A stretch of 64,000 nt of DNA from Gorsachius magnificus (lineage: Eukaryota; Chordata; Aves; Pelecaniformes; Ardeidae), in NCBI GenBank assembly GCA_034008185.1, contig CM067081.1:104727265-104791264 (forward strand). The letters are read 5' to 3'. This document shows positions 33,706-48,644 of this stretch, piece after piece; the stretch's first letter is position 1; every line of letters starts with the position of its first letter. A program made the position numbers and the translations under genes. Under the pieces are notes generated by a model. It was given only the letters and a program-made list of their open reading frames with translations. It had not been told where the DNA came from and did no database searches.

Positions 33706-36700
33706 TCCTGCATTGATAATAGGAAAAATGCAAAGTCAAGTCAAAAAAGGGGAAAAAGCCAGGAGAAAGTAACAAGAGCCAAAAGGCTGAAAACTTGTGC
33801 TAAAATGATAAATCTTCCTCTAAAACATCACATTTGATGGTATTAAAAAAAAATCCAGTTTACTTAGCATTTTAGATCTGTTGTTCTACAATTCCTTTAT
33901 TTTCATTAATCAACCCTCACCCTATCCTTCTTCCTCTGTATCCTTATCTATAATAATTTTATGAGGTTTTTTTCTAAATCATAATAAAATTTAATAGAAA
34001 AGTAACAAAATCAATCTGTGTGGGACCTTAAGATAATTTTTGGTACAATGATCATTTCTTATTTATAATTAGAATTTTGAAATCTAATACATAAACAGTT
34101 GTAATTCCTTTTGAAACTTGGACTTGAGTTACCTTAGCTAAAAACAGAAATGTTTTTCTTATTTTTGCAGTATACCTTCATTTCCATCTGGACTTTATTC
34201 AGATTCCTCTGTGCAAACCAAAACCTTAACATGGTCATTAAGAAAGAAGATATGATGTAACTGGCTCACAAAATTTAAAAAACTGCAACAAACAATCCCA
34301 AAAACCAGTCTCATGATTATCAACAACACAGAGTATATACCTTTTGAACTGGAAGCAGTAGGAAAGCCATCAAAAATTTATAAAAGCATTTTTTAAATCA
34401 ATGAGAACTATTGCTAATCAGTCAAGAGTAGAAAGACTATATTGATAATTCAACAAAACCTCACCTACATAAGAGAGAATCAGGAAGGACCACAGTCACA
34501 ATCCATAAGGAAGAGGATATGATAAAATGATGCTGTGATTGGAATATAATGTAAACTGTATTCAGTTTTGAAAACAAAGCCGTGATGATCAAGGACTAGA
34601 GACTCTACAACTATCATTGCATTTGTTAAAAAGGATTAATGAGTCCGATTAAGTCTTTCTGACAGTATGTGGAATATCCTGCTCCTCAGTCATCCTAGTC
34701 AGCCTGGGAGTATCACAAAACTCCTCCCCAATGATACACAGTTCTTGTTCCCACTTGAACACACAGTAAAAACTTGTCTTTCCACTGTGATTATATCAAT
34801 TGGTCTACAGCTAGCAAATGACACAGCAAATGGCTTGCTCTGCATTTTTGTATTTTCAAGCAATTAATTCTTCATTAAAGATTTAAAGTTTAAAAGGTGT
34901 CTTAGATTGGTTTCTCATTCTGTATTTCAGAAGGAGAGGAAATCGCTCCCTCACCATACTCTCCAAGAATTTTCTGTGTCAGGTCAAATGGGAGCATTTT
35001 TTCCATTCCTTCACAATCAATTACTTCACAGTAACAGCAATTCCTTCGACTGCCTTCTTTTTTTAAAGAGAAGAAACTATGGCTGAATTTTGTCCTGAAT
35101 CCTGTTGGCATAACTTAGACATGTTCTAAGAATATCTACAAGGCTGAAGCTTTTGGAAGAGTAATACCCTGTCTCTGGAGCCTGTTTATGCTTAGATACA
35201 ATCTATTCCCTGGGTTGTTCACAAACAGCTTTGCAGCTGAGATGCTGAAACAGTAGAAGGATGTTCCTGTGGCTGGAGATTTTAAAGATGCCAGCTGAGG
35301 CACCTTGGGAATTTGCTTCTCAAGTAAGGTAGTAACTAAGCTAACTAATTCAACTTTGGATTTAAACTCATGTCCCCCTCCAAGTACCTAAATCCCATTC
35401 TGGATCTACCTCCTAGTCACTAATGTTGTACTTCTTAGTGATCACCCAACTGTTAGCAGAGAGCATGACACCAGAGAAGCCATAGAGGAGCCGAGCATAC
35501 AATGAAACCCTGCTCCTTTTCAAACCAGTGTAGAGTTTTGACCACGGTTTCAGCAAGACTTTGATTTCACTCCATGTCCATCAGTTTTTCTTGACAGATG
35601 GAATTAAGGTATAAATTCATCCTTGTGAGCAACATATGACTGACCGCAAGTATCATCACATTAAAGTCCATGTGTAAAGACCATTTTTATGAGGTTTCTG
35701 CAGAACAATGAATAATGTTTTCACATTTTAGAAGAAAATATTCATAACATACTCCCTGTTTAATTGGGATGGGGATGAAAAATTAAGTTTTTCATATACA
35801 TAATTAATATATATCTATGTGTTCTAGAAGCTTACTAGTTCATCATAAATTCCTGTACAAAGAGAGCAAAATAAAAAAATTAAATTCTTCTTTTTTCCCC
35901 CTCTGTGGCAAGATACAAACTGTTATTCCCTTATATTCAGCTTTTTCTCCTACAAGAGAAGAAAATTTGATGGTTTTCCTTACTACTTCTCAGCTGATGG
36001 AATTTCCTCAGTGTCTTATTTTTGGTTCCAGGAATACTCTCTGAAATATTGTGATGACCTATAGTTACAGGGGCAGACTTTCTGATTTTATTATTTAAAT
36101 TTTTCAGCTGTGTAAAAGTTGCATGAATAACAATTCACAAATTTTCTTCCTAGTGGCTACAACTAGTTGTAAGAAAGAAAAAAAGTCCATGAGAAAACTA
36201 CAAGTGTATAAAGAGAGCTAAGAATTAACTGGTATTACAGTCCAGGAGAAACTAGAACCATTTGCCGATTGCTCAGTTTGTCTCCAGGTGTTCTACTGCA
36301 TCTCTTTAACCGCTGAAAAAAAAAAAAAAAGCCTTGAATATTTTATATTTTCCACACAGGGCAACAATAATTCCAGGAGTTTTAAGATCTGTTTCGGGTT
36401 TTGATTTTGCAAAGAGTTTTCAGTATAAATCCTTAAGGTCTTCAGGGTAAAATTAGATGAGTAACAAAGATTTCTGTATTTTTTTGAATTTACAGTTTAA
36501 AACTTAAATATAATATGAATTAGCTTTATACAGTGTAATAGAATTAATGAGTTTATCGTGAACATAATGCATTGCACAAGTGCTTGTGTGTAATTCTTTG
36601 ATCTTCACACCTCTTCAAATGGAATGAAATCATATCTCTGATAGGTATAAGCTACTCATATAAATGTAGATAAGGCCAAATCTTCTGCATAAATATCTCA

Positions 36701-39700
36701 TTCCTTTTTTTTTTTTCTGTACAGATAGACTACTACAACATGAGGCAAATGGGCTTGATATTGTCAGCCTTTAACCAAGTGTAGTACCGAAATTTGTGAT
36801 CATAATTCATTATGTACTTTTGCAAATTCAAGCCAAAAACTATTGACAGGGAGTTATTGATCCTGCAGGTAGTACTTTTTGCAATAGTGAAATAAGTTCA
36901 CATTGTTCTGTTTCTGATGTGCTAGTGAATACTTAAATAAATTTTTTGGTTTGTGTTTCAATATATATTGCTTTTAATATATGGATTTTTTCATAAAGCA
37001 GGAGAAAATACTTCTGAGGAAGAAAAATTATTTAGGAAGAAAAATGATTTGTAGAAATAGTCATAGTTCTGTAATATTTAGCTTCCTTCTGTAGATGAGA
37101 TTTGACAACAGTTAGAGCTGAGGCTAAGAACCGAGTCTATACCTGACTGAAACAGGTGCTTCCTAACCAATGCTATGGGAACAAGCATTTAATCATATTT
37201 TGGCAGAACTTGTCCCTTATTTAAAAGAAACAAACAAATAACTCAAGCAGCGAGCACTTATTTACAAAAAAACAAACGAAACCAAAAACCACAGTCATGT
37301 TGAATGGAACATCTAAAGGAGGAACATCTAGAAAGTGTGGTAGAAAAAAACCCTTTCATCTATTCAGTAAAAATTCTCTAAGTTATGGATCTGAACGCCA
37401 CAAGTCCATCACCATTATTTGATTTGCTGTTGGTAAATGCACTATTGGGAAAGCAGGGTGAACTATCAGAGATTAACAGCATTTTTCCTCACTTGAGTCA
37501 GCCTCCTAGCTTCAGACTTATTAAACAGAGGCAGGGCCCATGTTGGTTTTGAAAAGTCTCTCATTTCTGTTGATTACCATAGTCTAATTCAGTTGTAAAA
37601 AATATTTTACATAGTGATACAAAGATAAATTATGAGTAGAATTTTAAAAAATGGGCAAAATATTCTGAGTGTGCAGTAAACCATCACTGTTTAGTTACCT
37701 GTTATGTAGTTACTTCCCTTCACCAGATCTGTGAAATAAGTCTAGACAAAATTCTATTTAATGTTAGAGTATTACTGATTTTCATCTTGGACCAGATAGT
37801 AAAAAATTACTTTTGAGAAGCTGGCCAATCTGTTGGTTTTGGGTTGAGATAGCAGGAACTGTTAGTGGGCTTGATTTACAGCTGCATAAAATTTTGTCAG
37901 TCATCATTATAGTCCACTATGAGTCTTGGGGCTTATTCAACCCAGAACTCAAATTTATACACAGAGCTTATGATTTTTTATGAAAACAAACTGAGAAAAC
38001 ATCAGAGAAGATCCCAGTGCATTGGGATAGCACATAAGAGATAGTGTGTCTCAATACTAATTTCCTTTTATCTTTCCTCCATTCTACACTCAGTGCAAAC
38101 ATCCCATGAGACAGCTGCAACAAATCTTCTCAAGTTTTGTATAGTGAAGAGAGTTAAGTCAAAGTTTTATGTTGCTTGAGCTACTCATATAGCTGACTAA
38201 ATCAACAAAAATACTTGCTTTTTTAACTTCTACTAAAAATGATCTACTATTTCCATGTGTTAGTTATTTGTCCTCTCCCATTTCTATCTCCTTTTCCCTT
38301 TTTCTTCTCCCTTCCCTTTTTGTCACTATTAAAGAAAAGAAGGAGAAAAGAAGAGTAAGGCACACAAGCCATCAAATTCCAGTAAAAGATGTATTTCTTT
38401 GCAACAGTTTCAGTCAGTTTCAGGCTTCTTGGGAGTCAGCTTGAAATTTCAACAATGTTTTCTGTTGTCTAATAATTGTCAAATCACTTCAAGGGCTGAC
38501 GAACACATGGGAGTAGGACTTCAAGGGTAATGGTATTTTTAAATGGACAATGGAAGAAAGAGTTTATAGTGAGCCTACAGTATGACAGAGACATGGTGAC
38601 AGAAATCTTAAGCCAAACAAAAGAAAATAAAATAAATATGATAGGTTGCCAAAGGATAATAGAACTGTTCCTCTATTTCACAAAATTTATGGGTAGATGG
38701 CCCTGAAATATATACAAACTTGAAACACAGGAGTTAAAAATGAGAGTATTTTTCAGGTTTTTTCTTGGTTGCAAATAGAAAAGATGATAAATTTAATGAT
38801 AATGAGTGGATTTCTCTTCTCAACAACTTTCTTTGGTTTCTTGGTGTTGAAATAAAGCGGCACGAGGATAAGATTAGGCTACCAACTGAATCTCTGGCAG
38901 ATGCCAAAAATGCAAGCTCAGAGAACCGTGTTTTGTCAGGCTTTCCACCAAGGAATTTTTTGGAGTCTCCGCTTTTCTGAAGAGGTGTATAGATGGCCCA
39001 TGCTGTGGCACTTGCTCTGGGGCACATCGCTGCGCCTGTGGCTAGGGTGATCCAGGTGGGGTTTGAAAGCAGGTCCTAGCGCTGGGGTAAGAGGGGAGCT
39101 TCCACAAGAGTGTGGCAGGCTCTGCTTGAGATAAAATGATTCACTGAGGCTAATATAGCTCTGACATCGCAGCCCAGGCCTGACCTGACAGTCCTGGTTT
39201 TCAATCAGTTGTGTCTCAAATACTGTCCTACAGAGCGCGCTTGGGCCTCACGCTCTGAACTCCCTTTTCATAGCACATTACGCACCGCGCTCAAGCAGCC
39301 AGCAGGTCTTTGTCCCAGAGAGTGCTGCCAGTATAAACACTCACACACCTTTGATGAATAGTGAGGAAGCCTTCCTGGCTGTGCACTGAAAAGAAGTTAT
39401 TATGAAGAGGCAGTGCTCTGGTCAGTTTTATAGGTCTCCACTGGGAGTTCCTGCTGAATACCTGACTGCTAACTAACACCTGAACTGGGGGGATTTCACA
39501 CAAATCACTTTGCTGGTGAACTGCAAGCCTGAACTAATAACATCTAGTACTATAGAAATGGAGAGCTTAACTATTTCAAGAATGAAATAGCCTGTGTGTT
39601 TTGCAATGTGAAGCTGTAAAGAACATTCTCGGGTCTCTATCTCGGCGAATGGCTTTTTCAGACATATGTGGGTCAGAAGATGCATATCAAAACATGCAAT

Positions 39701-40443
39701 GGGATGCTATGCAGAGCTTGTTACTGTTTGAGTTGAAATGTTTGTCCGTGCATTGCTAAAAAGCTGGTCTGTCCACAGATTTGTGAGGAGAAGTAGCACA
39801 ATTACATTTTGTAATGAAAATGTTTGGTTATACACAGAGGGAGTGCTCTTCTGTTTGATAAAATACTATAGCCAGAGAAGGTGAATCTATTCCTGGTTGA
39901 TAGAATAGTTGATGGAATGTTGCCCTTAGTTTTGTAGCTGAATGCTTTAAAACAATTTGCAAGATAACAAGAACTGTCATGACATGCCAGATATTACTCA
40001 CCACTTTTTAAAGTTAGTTCTTTCAACTGCCTTCTGCAGGTCAATCTCTGCTGTGTAGAAATAGTTACATGCAAATAAAAAAACTGTTGCAGGTTTCTAC
40101 TCCTTGGCACTCCTGCCATGGTTGGCCCTTCTGCAGAATGGGAATCTGGAAACTGTGCAAACCCCAGGGGATCATCAGAATGCACCAAACCGACACAAAC
40201 TGATCCTTGATTCTTAGTTATATTGTTACTCAAAACATTGCAAGTCTCTAAAGTCTATTCACTTCCCCTCCCCTTTATTGCTGAAGGTATTGTCACTCTG
40301 TTTTCTTAAAATGTTCCAGAGTTGGAAAGCCAACTCTACTGAACAAGTGTACAGAGTCCTTTATTAGAAAGTATAATTTCCATATTAATAAACCATATGT
40401 TGGACAAACTTTATTTCCTCTTAAGATAATTAATTACTTCTTC

Positions 40444-40520
40444 TAATTTATTATTTATTATTAATTTATTATTTAATAATTTTATTATTAGTTTATTATT
40501 ATTATTTATTAATAATTTTA
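40444..40520. repeat. TTATTA-type A/T-only block
   Basis: The block is almost exclusively A and T, built from TTATTA, TTTATTA and AATTTATT units. It is low-complexity sequence. Confidence 0.85.
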
Positions 40521-43500
40521 AACTCAGAACATACTGATGTTCTTTGGGGATTGGTTTTGATTCTTATTCCTAAGAAAGAATCTCTTGCTTCTCTCAAGAA
40601 TAAATAAGCATGCTGTTTGTTGCTGTCTACTTTGCCATTATTTCTTGATAGCTTGTCATTATTCTTGCTGGTGACCCTTGGTTTATGCAAACTAGGATTA
40701 CTACCTTTCTTCTGTAAGAGCAGAAGTATCTTGCTCAACAAACTGCTTTTAAAACAACTTCTATGTACTTGTGCCAGTACATAGAAAGTCATTCTGTTAG
40801 TGTCATGCAGAAGATGTGCATCTGTTATGAAATGAATTGCCCTTACTTGACATTGCAGAACATTTCTTATTCCCATCAGAGATCTTGGTCAGCGTTCTTC
40901 AATAATCAGCTATTTGTAATGAACAGTACTCTTTTTCTTTTTCCTCAAATTAAATGTAATTTGGAGTACTCTTAATGAAACCACATAAGTTACCTATACT
41001 TCCTTGATGAGGTAGGTGATGATGCTAGTCTCTGCTGTCATCCAGGTTTCCAAGTACTTTCCTCTATAGACTGTTTGCAATTACTTGCAATTACATACTT
41101 CGATATTAAATGAATTCTGTTAACCTGTGTTTGGGTAGCTCAGACCTGTGCTAACAGAAAAAGTTTTAAATTTGGCTGGAATGAGTCCTTTGTGTGAAGG
41201 TCATAGTCTTTCTCTTTACAGAATTTGTAAAGGACCCAGCCAGGGGTTGTAACATTCAATGTGCTCATGTGAGCATCAAGCAACATGAGCAATGTCAGCT
41301 ATGTGTGAGCAGTATTTGAAGTGGTGAACTGATTGATGAAAGTAACAGGAACTGAAAAGTTCCTGGAGATTCAACCAGGATAAATCATGGCATTTCACTT
41401 TCTGCGGGAGTCAATCGCTGTAAAGGAACATTTGTCTCAAGCCTACAAGCTGCTTTGTTTTAGGCATCTAGAGTTCTTTTGTGGCTACCTTAGTCCTTTC
41501 AGTCATCCCATTGGCAATTAAAAATGACCATCATTTTTCTGTTTTTATTTTTTGTTTATATTTTCTCCTGTCTTCCTTTAATTCAAGTTAAAGTATATTC
41601 TTGAAACTTTCTCATGGGAAGCTAAAATCCCTGATGTATTTTTAAATTTGTAATGCTATTATGAAGAAATTCGTAATTACAAATTTAAACACAATGTTCT
41701 CATTTTACCACACCTGTAACAAATTTTTTTTGAAGATAATGAAAATATAGTGAGGAAAGCAATAACTTTACTGATTAATTTAAAAACACTATTTATTTTC
41801 ATTGCTTAAATTCCTCATACGTATGACAAATATATTAGTACAATTAATTAGAGAGTAACTATAGCAAAAGAATTTGTAGTGTTGATATTACAACAGAGAA
41901 CGTGACAAAAAATCTGAGATAAATAGAAAAAAATACACATATTTTCTTGATATTGGGAAATAAATCCTAGACCCTTTTTTATCCAGTTACTAATACCATC
42001 AAAATCCCTTGTATTAACAACCCTACTACCTGGATTTTATTGTTACAGAGCTATAGATATGGGTGGAAGTTTTATAAGAAAAGTAAAATCAGGTGTACAA
42101 TATCTGTATCAGTCACTGCCATTAGAAACAGGTTTCTACTTTTTTATTTCCTGAGATACTGAAGGATGACTTCTGGCAAATTTTCCATAATTACTTGTAG
42201 ATTTGAATATTGGTGTCCTAGAATATATCATTCCAAAAAAGCACTTATTCACTACTTTAGTTCTTACAGACAAGAAGTACTTTTCTCTGGTATTTCAGTG
42301 TTTTTCAGTGCTATTACTGCAGATTTAATTTTCTATTCTAATCTATGATCTTAATGTCAGCAGTATGACATACACATAACTGTTATCTGCTTTTACATAC
42401 AAAGGGGCTAGATTCTTATTTTGATATAGTAGCATTTGTTCACTGTAACTCTTGATTGAAGTGAGTAGAAATTAAATCATTTTGGCCACCAGTTCCTGAA
42501 GTATCACAACAAATCTTTGATTAGGCTCTCTCAGTGGAAGGTAGGAGTAGAATAAGATTCCTCATGGCCCTCATGGCATGAAGCTGCAATCTGACTATGA
42601 ACTGATGTGAATCAGCAAACCATGTTCTAAATTCCTTTAATTTGGTGAATGCAAAGTAAGTTCATATAAATTCGTCATTTCTCCTAGTAATCTCAGTAAG
42701 TCTTTTTCTTAAAATGTTTCTCATCTAAGTATTTGTTGAAAAACACATTTTTAAAAGCAAGGCTTTCTGCTTGTATACATTCCTTTTCTCTGATTTAAGT
42801 CTGTATTATATTCTAGTATCTCACATTTTGTCATTATCCACAGAGGTGTACATCTTGTAAAATGCAGTTAGGAACATTACAGTACAGTAAGTTTAGATTA
42901 TCATTGCAAAGCTCAGACTACTTGTACATCTTTGTCTTGACAGAAATAAACAAGGAAGCAATTGGTAATATTGTCATTATATTCTCTATTTAAACATACA
43001 AAGAGAAAAAACCTAAGCCTCTGCTCATGTTATTCTACTTCTTTCCTTTTCTCTGTTGTGTAGCAACTGGCAGGAAGAGTGTCTATTAAAAACTGTAATC
43101 AAAATAACTGTTACTTGCAAGTGCTTTCAGCAGTTAATATCCTTATAATTTGCCTAAAGATTATCAATGCACAATAATGCATATGCATATATAACCAGCT
43201 TAGCAATTCCTTTATCAAGTTTTTCTTGCTTAACATGTTAGTTTTTTGGTTTTTTTTTTTGCTTCTTTATGAGAAATCCTTTCCCCAGAAACCTAAGTAG
43301 GCCATTTCATTTTCACTGATCATGCTGGGTGTTATGGAGAAATTATTTCAGAATTCTTTCACCAGAGCAAATGAGTTGAAGCCTGACTCCTGACTTGTTC
43401 TGTGTAATACAGGCACTGAGCCAGCAAAACAGCTTCTGTGAGAATGAGCCCTTACCAACTTTCACTAGCTGAAATCCAATTTTGTGCAGACCTCTTTTCT

Positions 43501-44767
43501 TCTTTAAATAAAAACCCCTAAATTTAAAAATAAAGTGCAAATTTCTATCAGTTGGGTTTTATTACCAAACAATATTAAATCTAAAGGTGGTGGTTGTTTA
43601 TATTAAGGTTAGGTGTTAGGTGACGACACTAGTGAAAACCATGGCCTGGTTGTTCTGGGCCCAAGCATGTACTGCAAATCAGTCCCTGCTGTGAAGAAGT
43701 TCAAATGATCTTATGTGGCAAGTTTTACTAACCTTTGTCTGCCTTCAGTTCAAATCAATCCTACAAAAGCATACTCAAGTATTTAACCCCCAGCACTGTG
43801 ATCACTTCTCCTCAAAATTGGTAATGGTGGGAGAGAAATCAAGGGAAATTATTTGTCCTATGCCTTAAAGCTGATTAATGTTGATGTGGAAATGCATTCA
43901 AGCATTTCTGAGTTCTCTTCCACTTTAATGTTCTGGCCGCTAAAAGATGCTGCCTTGATAAATGTCATTGATCAATCGTTATTGTACAATCTTTCTTTCA
44001 GTATAATAGCTTTCTTAATATTTTACACATCTTTTTCAATTTTGTTTTCCTCACTCTCATTTTTCAATGCTGGGCAAATACATTTCTCTTGAGCCTAATC
44101 CTTCAAGATGCTGTGAGAGCATAATTCCTATTGGTATCAATAATGTCTCCTCCAAATCCAGCAAGTTATTTGATTCTTTTCACTGTTCCTCTTCATTTTG
44201 TCAGTTTTTCCTGAATTTATCTACAATCATTTTACTTTGTCAGGTATTCATAAATGTGTTTGGAACACATTTGTGTTTGTGCCAAATCCTTTCTACTTAA
44301 AAAATAATCTAAAAATTCATAGTTAAGATTTTGTAAGAACTAAGACTTCTTCATTATTTGATATCTAAACAGCTCTGGAATAGTATGTGCACTCTCAAGT
44401 AAATACAGCTTTATGGGGACAACTCACTAGCAACCTTTCCCCAAATTATAATACTCCAGTTAGCTCTCAGTGTCCTGCATTGGACTATAGTTCTCAAATG
44501 TAAGCAATCACCACAGTCAGATAATGATGGTAACAAAATTGTGGTTTGGTCACTAAACTACTTCTCCAGAAGCTTCAAGCTTGAGGTTCACCACAGTCTT
44601 CCCATTTTATAGGAACACTCAAATTCATTTGGCACTACTATGAAAGGACCTTTATGCTACCAGCTGTACCTTTAAATCAGGCAGCCACTTCTTAAGGTGT
44701 TATTCAAATGCTATTAAATAAACAAACTTGGAGCTATTGAACAAAATAGTACCATGAAGAATGTATA

Positions 44768-44820
44768 GGATCACAGAATAATTTAGGTTGGAAAAGACCT
44801 TTAAGATCATCAAGTCCAAA
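44768..44820 (-). mobile_element. CR1 3' tail fragment, minus strand
   Basis: About 53 bases match the reverse complement of the CR1 3' end: ggatcacagaataatttagg, then ttggaaaagacctttaagat and catcaagtcc. Homology stops right after the tail block, so only the extreme end of the element is present. Confidence 0.88.
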
Positions 44821-44946
44821 ATCATACCATTATACCATATAAAACATTAGATTACACACAGCCTGTCTAAAGAAATGTGATAAACTGAAATACACCTTTT
44901 ATAAAAAACAAGCAGTAAAGCAAGCAAAAAAACCAAACAAACCAAC

Positions 44947-44962
44947 AAAAAAAAAAAAAAAA
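44947..44962. repeat. A16 homopolymer
   Basis: An A run follows an AAACC/AAAC-type A/C-rich lead-in about 125 bases beyond the minus-strand CR1 tail scrap. It is simple sequence. Confidence 0.75.
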
Positions 44963-47900
44963 CCAGAATACCTTATGCAACATGGGTAAGGCCTTCACAT
45001 TTCAGGATTTCTCCAGGGCTCTCTGAAACCTAAAAAAGAATTAGCTGATGAAGATCTTCCAGCAGAAAAAACACTAAATTTTTATTGCATCATGTCTTGG
45101 AGCAATTAGAGAGAATGGTGTCCTTCTCACATGTCTATAATATATTAAGGCTGGATATAGATTTTGGTATTCAGACCTGGAAGACTTGAACACCAGATAG
45201 ATTCACTAGCTGAGTGGCTTGAGAGTCTGAGTAGAAAAATAAAAGTACCATTAGGACTCTGGCTATGTTATATTAAAATAATTAATAATGAAACTAAAAG
45301 TTTCTCTTTTTTTCTTTTTTTTTTTTTAAATAAAATTTTCTAATTCATAGAAATGGTGTCAATGACATTTTTGATTGACTTTTCCTGTATGTATTGAAAC
45401 TTTGTATGAGAGGGCATAAGGAAATGTTGACAGAGGTCTACCTGTACTAAGACTCACAGCAAAGTATTTGTTTAACCTTGTTTTGATTTATGGAAGAGGG
45501 AAGGAGAGCAGGAAAAGAAAGAGAGCAGACTTGACACCTTGGGTCAATTTTTGTTTCTTCAGGGGTGGCCCAACAAAGCAATAAATGTTGACATTTTCAG
45601 TGGAAAAAAAAATATTCTTCTGTGTAAGTGGAAGACAAGTGGGAGGAAATGAAAGCTAAAAGAAAAAAAAAAAGTAGTACTTGGAATACCCTCATGGGAC
45701 TGAACGAATTGAAAGAAGCCATTGAGATGGTTAGGGATGTGAATTTAGATGAGCTCTGTTCTGTTTGTGAACTCTAATATGGCTACAAACTTGTTGAAGA
45801 AAACAAAATAAAAACTAATATTAAGCATTGATTTAGGTTGCCACATAATAGGTACATCCACAAGAAATGTCAGCTTATGCAGACCAAGAACGATTATGAG
45901 GTTCAAATAGCTTACAAATCTGATAGCTAGTGGAAAACCATTGATTCCCACCATTGATATTCTGAGAGGGATGCTCCTATTCAGCCACAAAATGGAAAAC
46001 CACCTATTTAATATTCAGAAAGATTTTTGTATCATAACAATGTAGTCATCACGTGTCTATCCCCAGATTTCCAGTTCCATCATTTATATCAAATATTCAC
46101 TTTTAAAACATAGTGGTAGTAAATAGGACCATACAGGTGTAAATAAGAAAGAAAATAATCCCCAACCAAAATACCCCAAACCTAATATTTCACTTTATTG
46201 TTTGATGTGGGCTGGAGCAGTTTTGTCAGGTATGTTATAAACACTAACAAATTAATCAAAATGTCATGTCAGTATTTCTTACATTCTGTCCTTTTACATG
46301 TGTAGTTGCAACATGTTAAGCTCCAGGATCATACATATTTCTGTCCTAAATCTTCAGTCATGGGTGAGGTTAAAGCAAAGTTGTACACTACCCAAAGACT
46401 TCAAGGTCTAACAGTGGACAGAGTAGTCTGCTTTTTACTGTGTAAAGAAAAAATTCACCTCAGTGACAGTAAATTCACCTGTTTGAATCCTACCTATTAA
46501 AACAAGAAAGGTAGGTTTCACCGCAAAGGAGAGTACATATGCACTAATTAGCTTGTCTAATATAAGTTCAGAGGAGTCATCCTGGAAGTTGGGCACTGCA
46601 CTTGGGATCTGGAGATTTGAACCTAGCTTCTTGCTTAATTGTGAAATTCTTTGTGTGCAGGATCCTTTCACAGATCTCCTGATCTATTCCATGCTTACTA
46701 TTCTAGTCCCAAAGCATAGTTAGAAGCTCAAGGAAGGCAAGAAAGCAGAAGATAAGCTGGATAAATGCAGTCACAAATATTTCTGAGAGGAGAAATTTAT
46801 GGAGATTCACATGCTGGATGGAGGAGCTGGAGGAATTGCCTCAGACCAAAACGTCGTTTGAACAGGACTGACTGAAAAAAATAGTAGAGGATACATAGAG
46901 TAAGGAGTGAACAGAAACAAATTATTTGCAGCCAAGCAAACTAAAAGTAATCCACAGCAAAAATGCCAATCTATTTTGTAGTACAACTTGTCATTTCAGT
47001 TTGAGAAGCAAAGAAGTGGCAAATGATAAAAGTGATTTAAGAAAAAAAAAAACCTCTCAAGAGAAACCAAAGATAAAACAAATTGTGAAATCTGTATGGG
47101 CAAATTAGTAGAATTGTTTAAAAAACAGTAGATGTGATTAAGTAGGATATAATGAGGACAGTCAAAACGACATCATAGAAGGAAGGAATGCCTCACAAAT
47201 CTCATAGAAGTCAGTAAACATTGCCGTGCATGGCAATGCTCTCATGAGAGGCTTATATATAAAATATATAAAATAGGTTGTGCTGAGGTAAAACAGAAGG
47301 TGCATTAGAACATAGATCCACAATAGAAGGATTTTCCAGCATAGTCTTTGGGGTCCATGCCAGCACTTTCACTGCTCAGTGTGCTCACAGATGGTCTGGG
47401 AAAGGAGAGGAAAGAGAACAAAAGAAGACAAAAGAAGTTGTTATGAAATAAAATTGTTCCACTCTATGTAACCCAGATTATGCCTATATCCTGTTAAATA
47501 CAGGCAGCTCCTTTTGCAAAGGATAGTAAAACTTGGAAATGCAAGAGAGGTGCCAATAAGAATTAAAAGTGTGTGCAATAGTTTCTGTCGGAGAAAGGTG
47601 CAATTGATTAAAGCTCTCCCACCCAGGGTAAACATGACTGAGAAGAATACATAAAGGTATAAGGAACTAAATTGTATGATTCCATTCTATGATAAATACA
47701 TTGAGAGGGTAGATCAGGAACAAGTATTCACTATTGCTTCTATAAAAAAAGCACATTAGGTGGAAGTGTTAAAGCAAGTGAAAGAATTACTAATTCATTT
47801 TTTACACAGCATGTAATTTATTTACAGAAGTCACTGGGCCTGGATATTGAGGGTGCTGGAAGTAAACAGTGGCTCATAAAGGAAGTAAACCACTCTGGGG

Positions 47901-48386
47901 CTCCTGTGAAGAGAGATGTGCTCTTCCAGAATAAGGGAAGTCTTACCCAGGTATAACTCTTTCCTTACCCACTTTCCCTGAGCACCTGCTCCTGGCCACC
48001 ATTGAAAGAGACCCTGCTGGAACAGCCTTTTTGGCCAGAGCCAGCATACAGTTACAGGGGAAGGTTAATGATTGCTAAATTGCTCTGTAAAATGTTTTGG
48101 TTTTAATAAATGACAAAGCAAAATAAGAGCACTCTTCAGTGACATTAGGCAGTCTCCTTGGAGTAAATTTTGAGTTAAGACACACCAAACTGTGCAGAAG
48201 AGGTCTACTCACAATTCAGAAGCCAATAGTGCAGCTTACATGCAAACTCACCATAAGAAATCGTACATCTTGCTACCTTGTACTTCATGATCATTTATAC
48301 TAGAACACAAAAATCTTGGTAAGAAATACTGTAGTTTGGCCTTTTTCATGCTCACTTACTTTTGTCATCTTTGTAACTTTTATGGT

Positions 48387-48440
48387 TATAGTCTTTATAC
48401 TTACTCTTTACTTACTATATATAGTCTTTATAGTCTTTAC
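48387..48440. repeat. TATAGTCTTTA motif repeated three times
   Basis: TATAGTCTTTA occurs at 48387, 48420 and 48429; the last two overlap in a 9-base tandem. TTACT-type units lie between them. It is a small local duplication cluster. Confidence 0.75.
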
Positions 48441-48616
48441 TCTAGCCCTTCAGAATAATGAGATTGGATAAAACATTCAAATGACAAAATTCTTGAGGTT
48501 TTGACTTTCTGTAATCTAGGCCTTCTAGATTCACATCTCTAGCTCTTCTTCAGATTTGTAGGGTTTAAAAAAACCCCAACTTTAAAATATAAAGATTTAG
48601 TCTAGAACTGGACCAA

Positions 48617-48644
48617 TTGGGGGGTGGAGACCCCAACCCCCCAA
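48617..48644. repeat. 9-bp inverted repeat of a G run and a C run
   Basis: TTGGGGGGT (48617-48625) pairs exactly with ACCCCCCAA (48636-48644) across a 10-base loop that itself contains CCCC. A GC-rich hairpin in AT-rich DNA could form stable secondary structure, but nothing links it to a gene. Confidence 0.8.

Larger units (their letters stand above)
33386..44767. other. 11.4 kb of AT-rich noncoding sequence
   Basis: No gene or transposon was recognised. Around 38.85-39.3 kb the sequence is less AT-rich than its surroundings, but no frame there is convincing. Two A runs at 33.63-33.71 kb and a TTATTA-rich block at 40.44 kb are the clear simple repeats. Open frames such as 40502-40876 (minus strand, 124 codons) have no recognisable domain. 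Confidence 0.5.

Noticed and set aside
47985..48060. Possible remnant of a very old CR1/L3-like repeat (ctgctcctggccaccattg)
   Set aside because: Resemblance to known repeat ends is limited to a few short blocks, too weak to call without a profile search.
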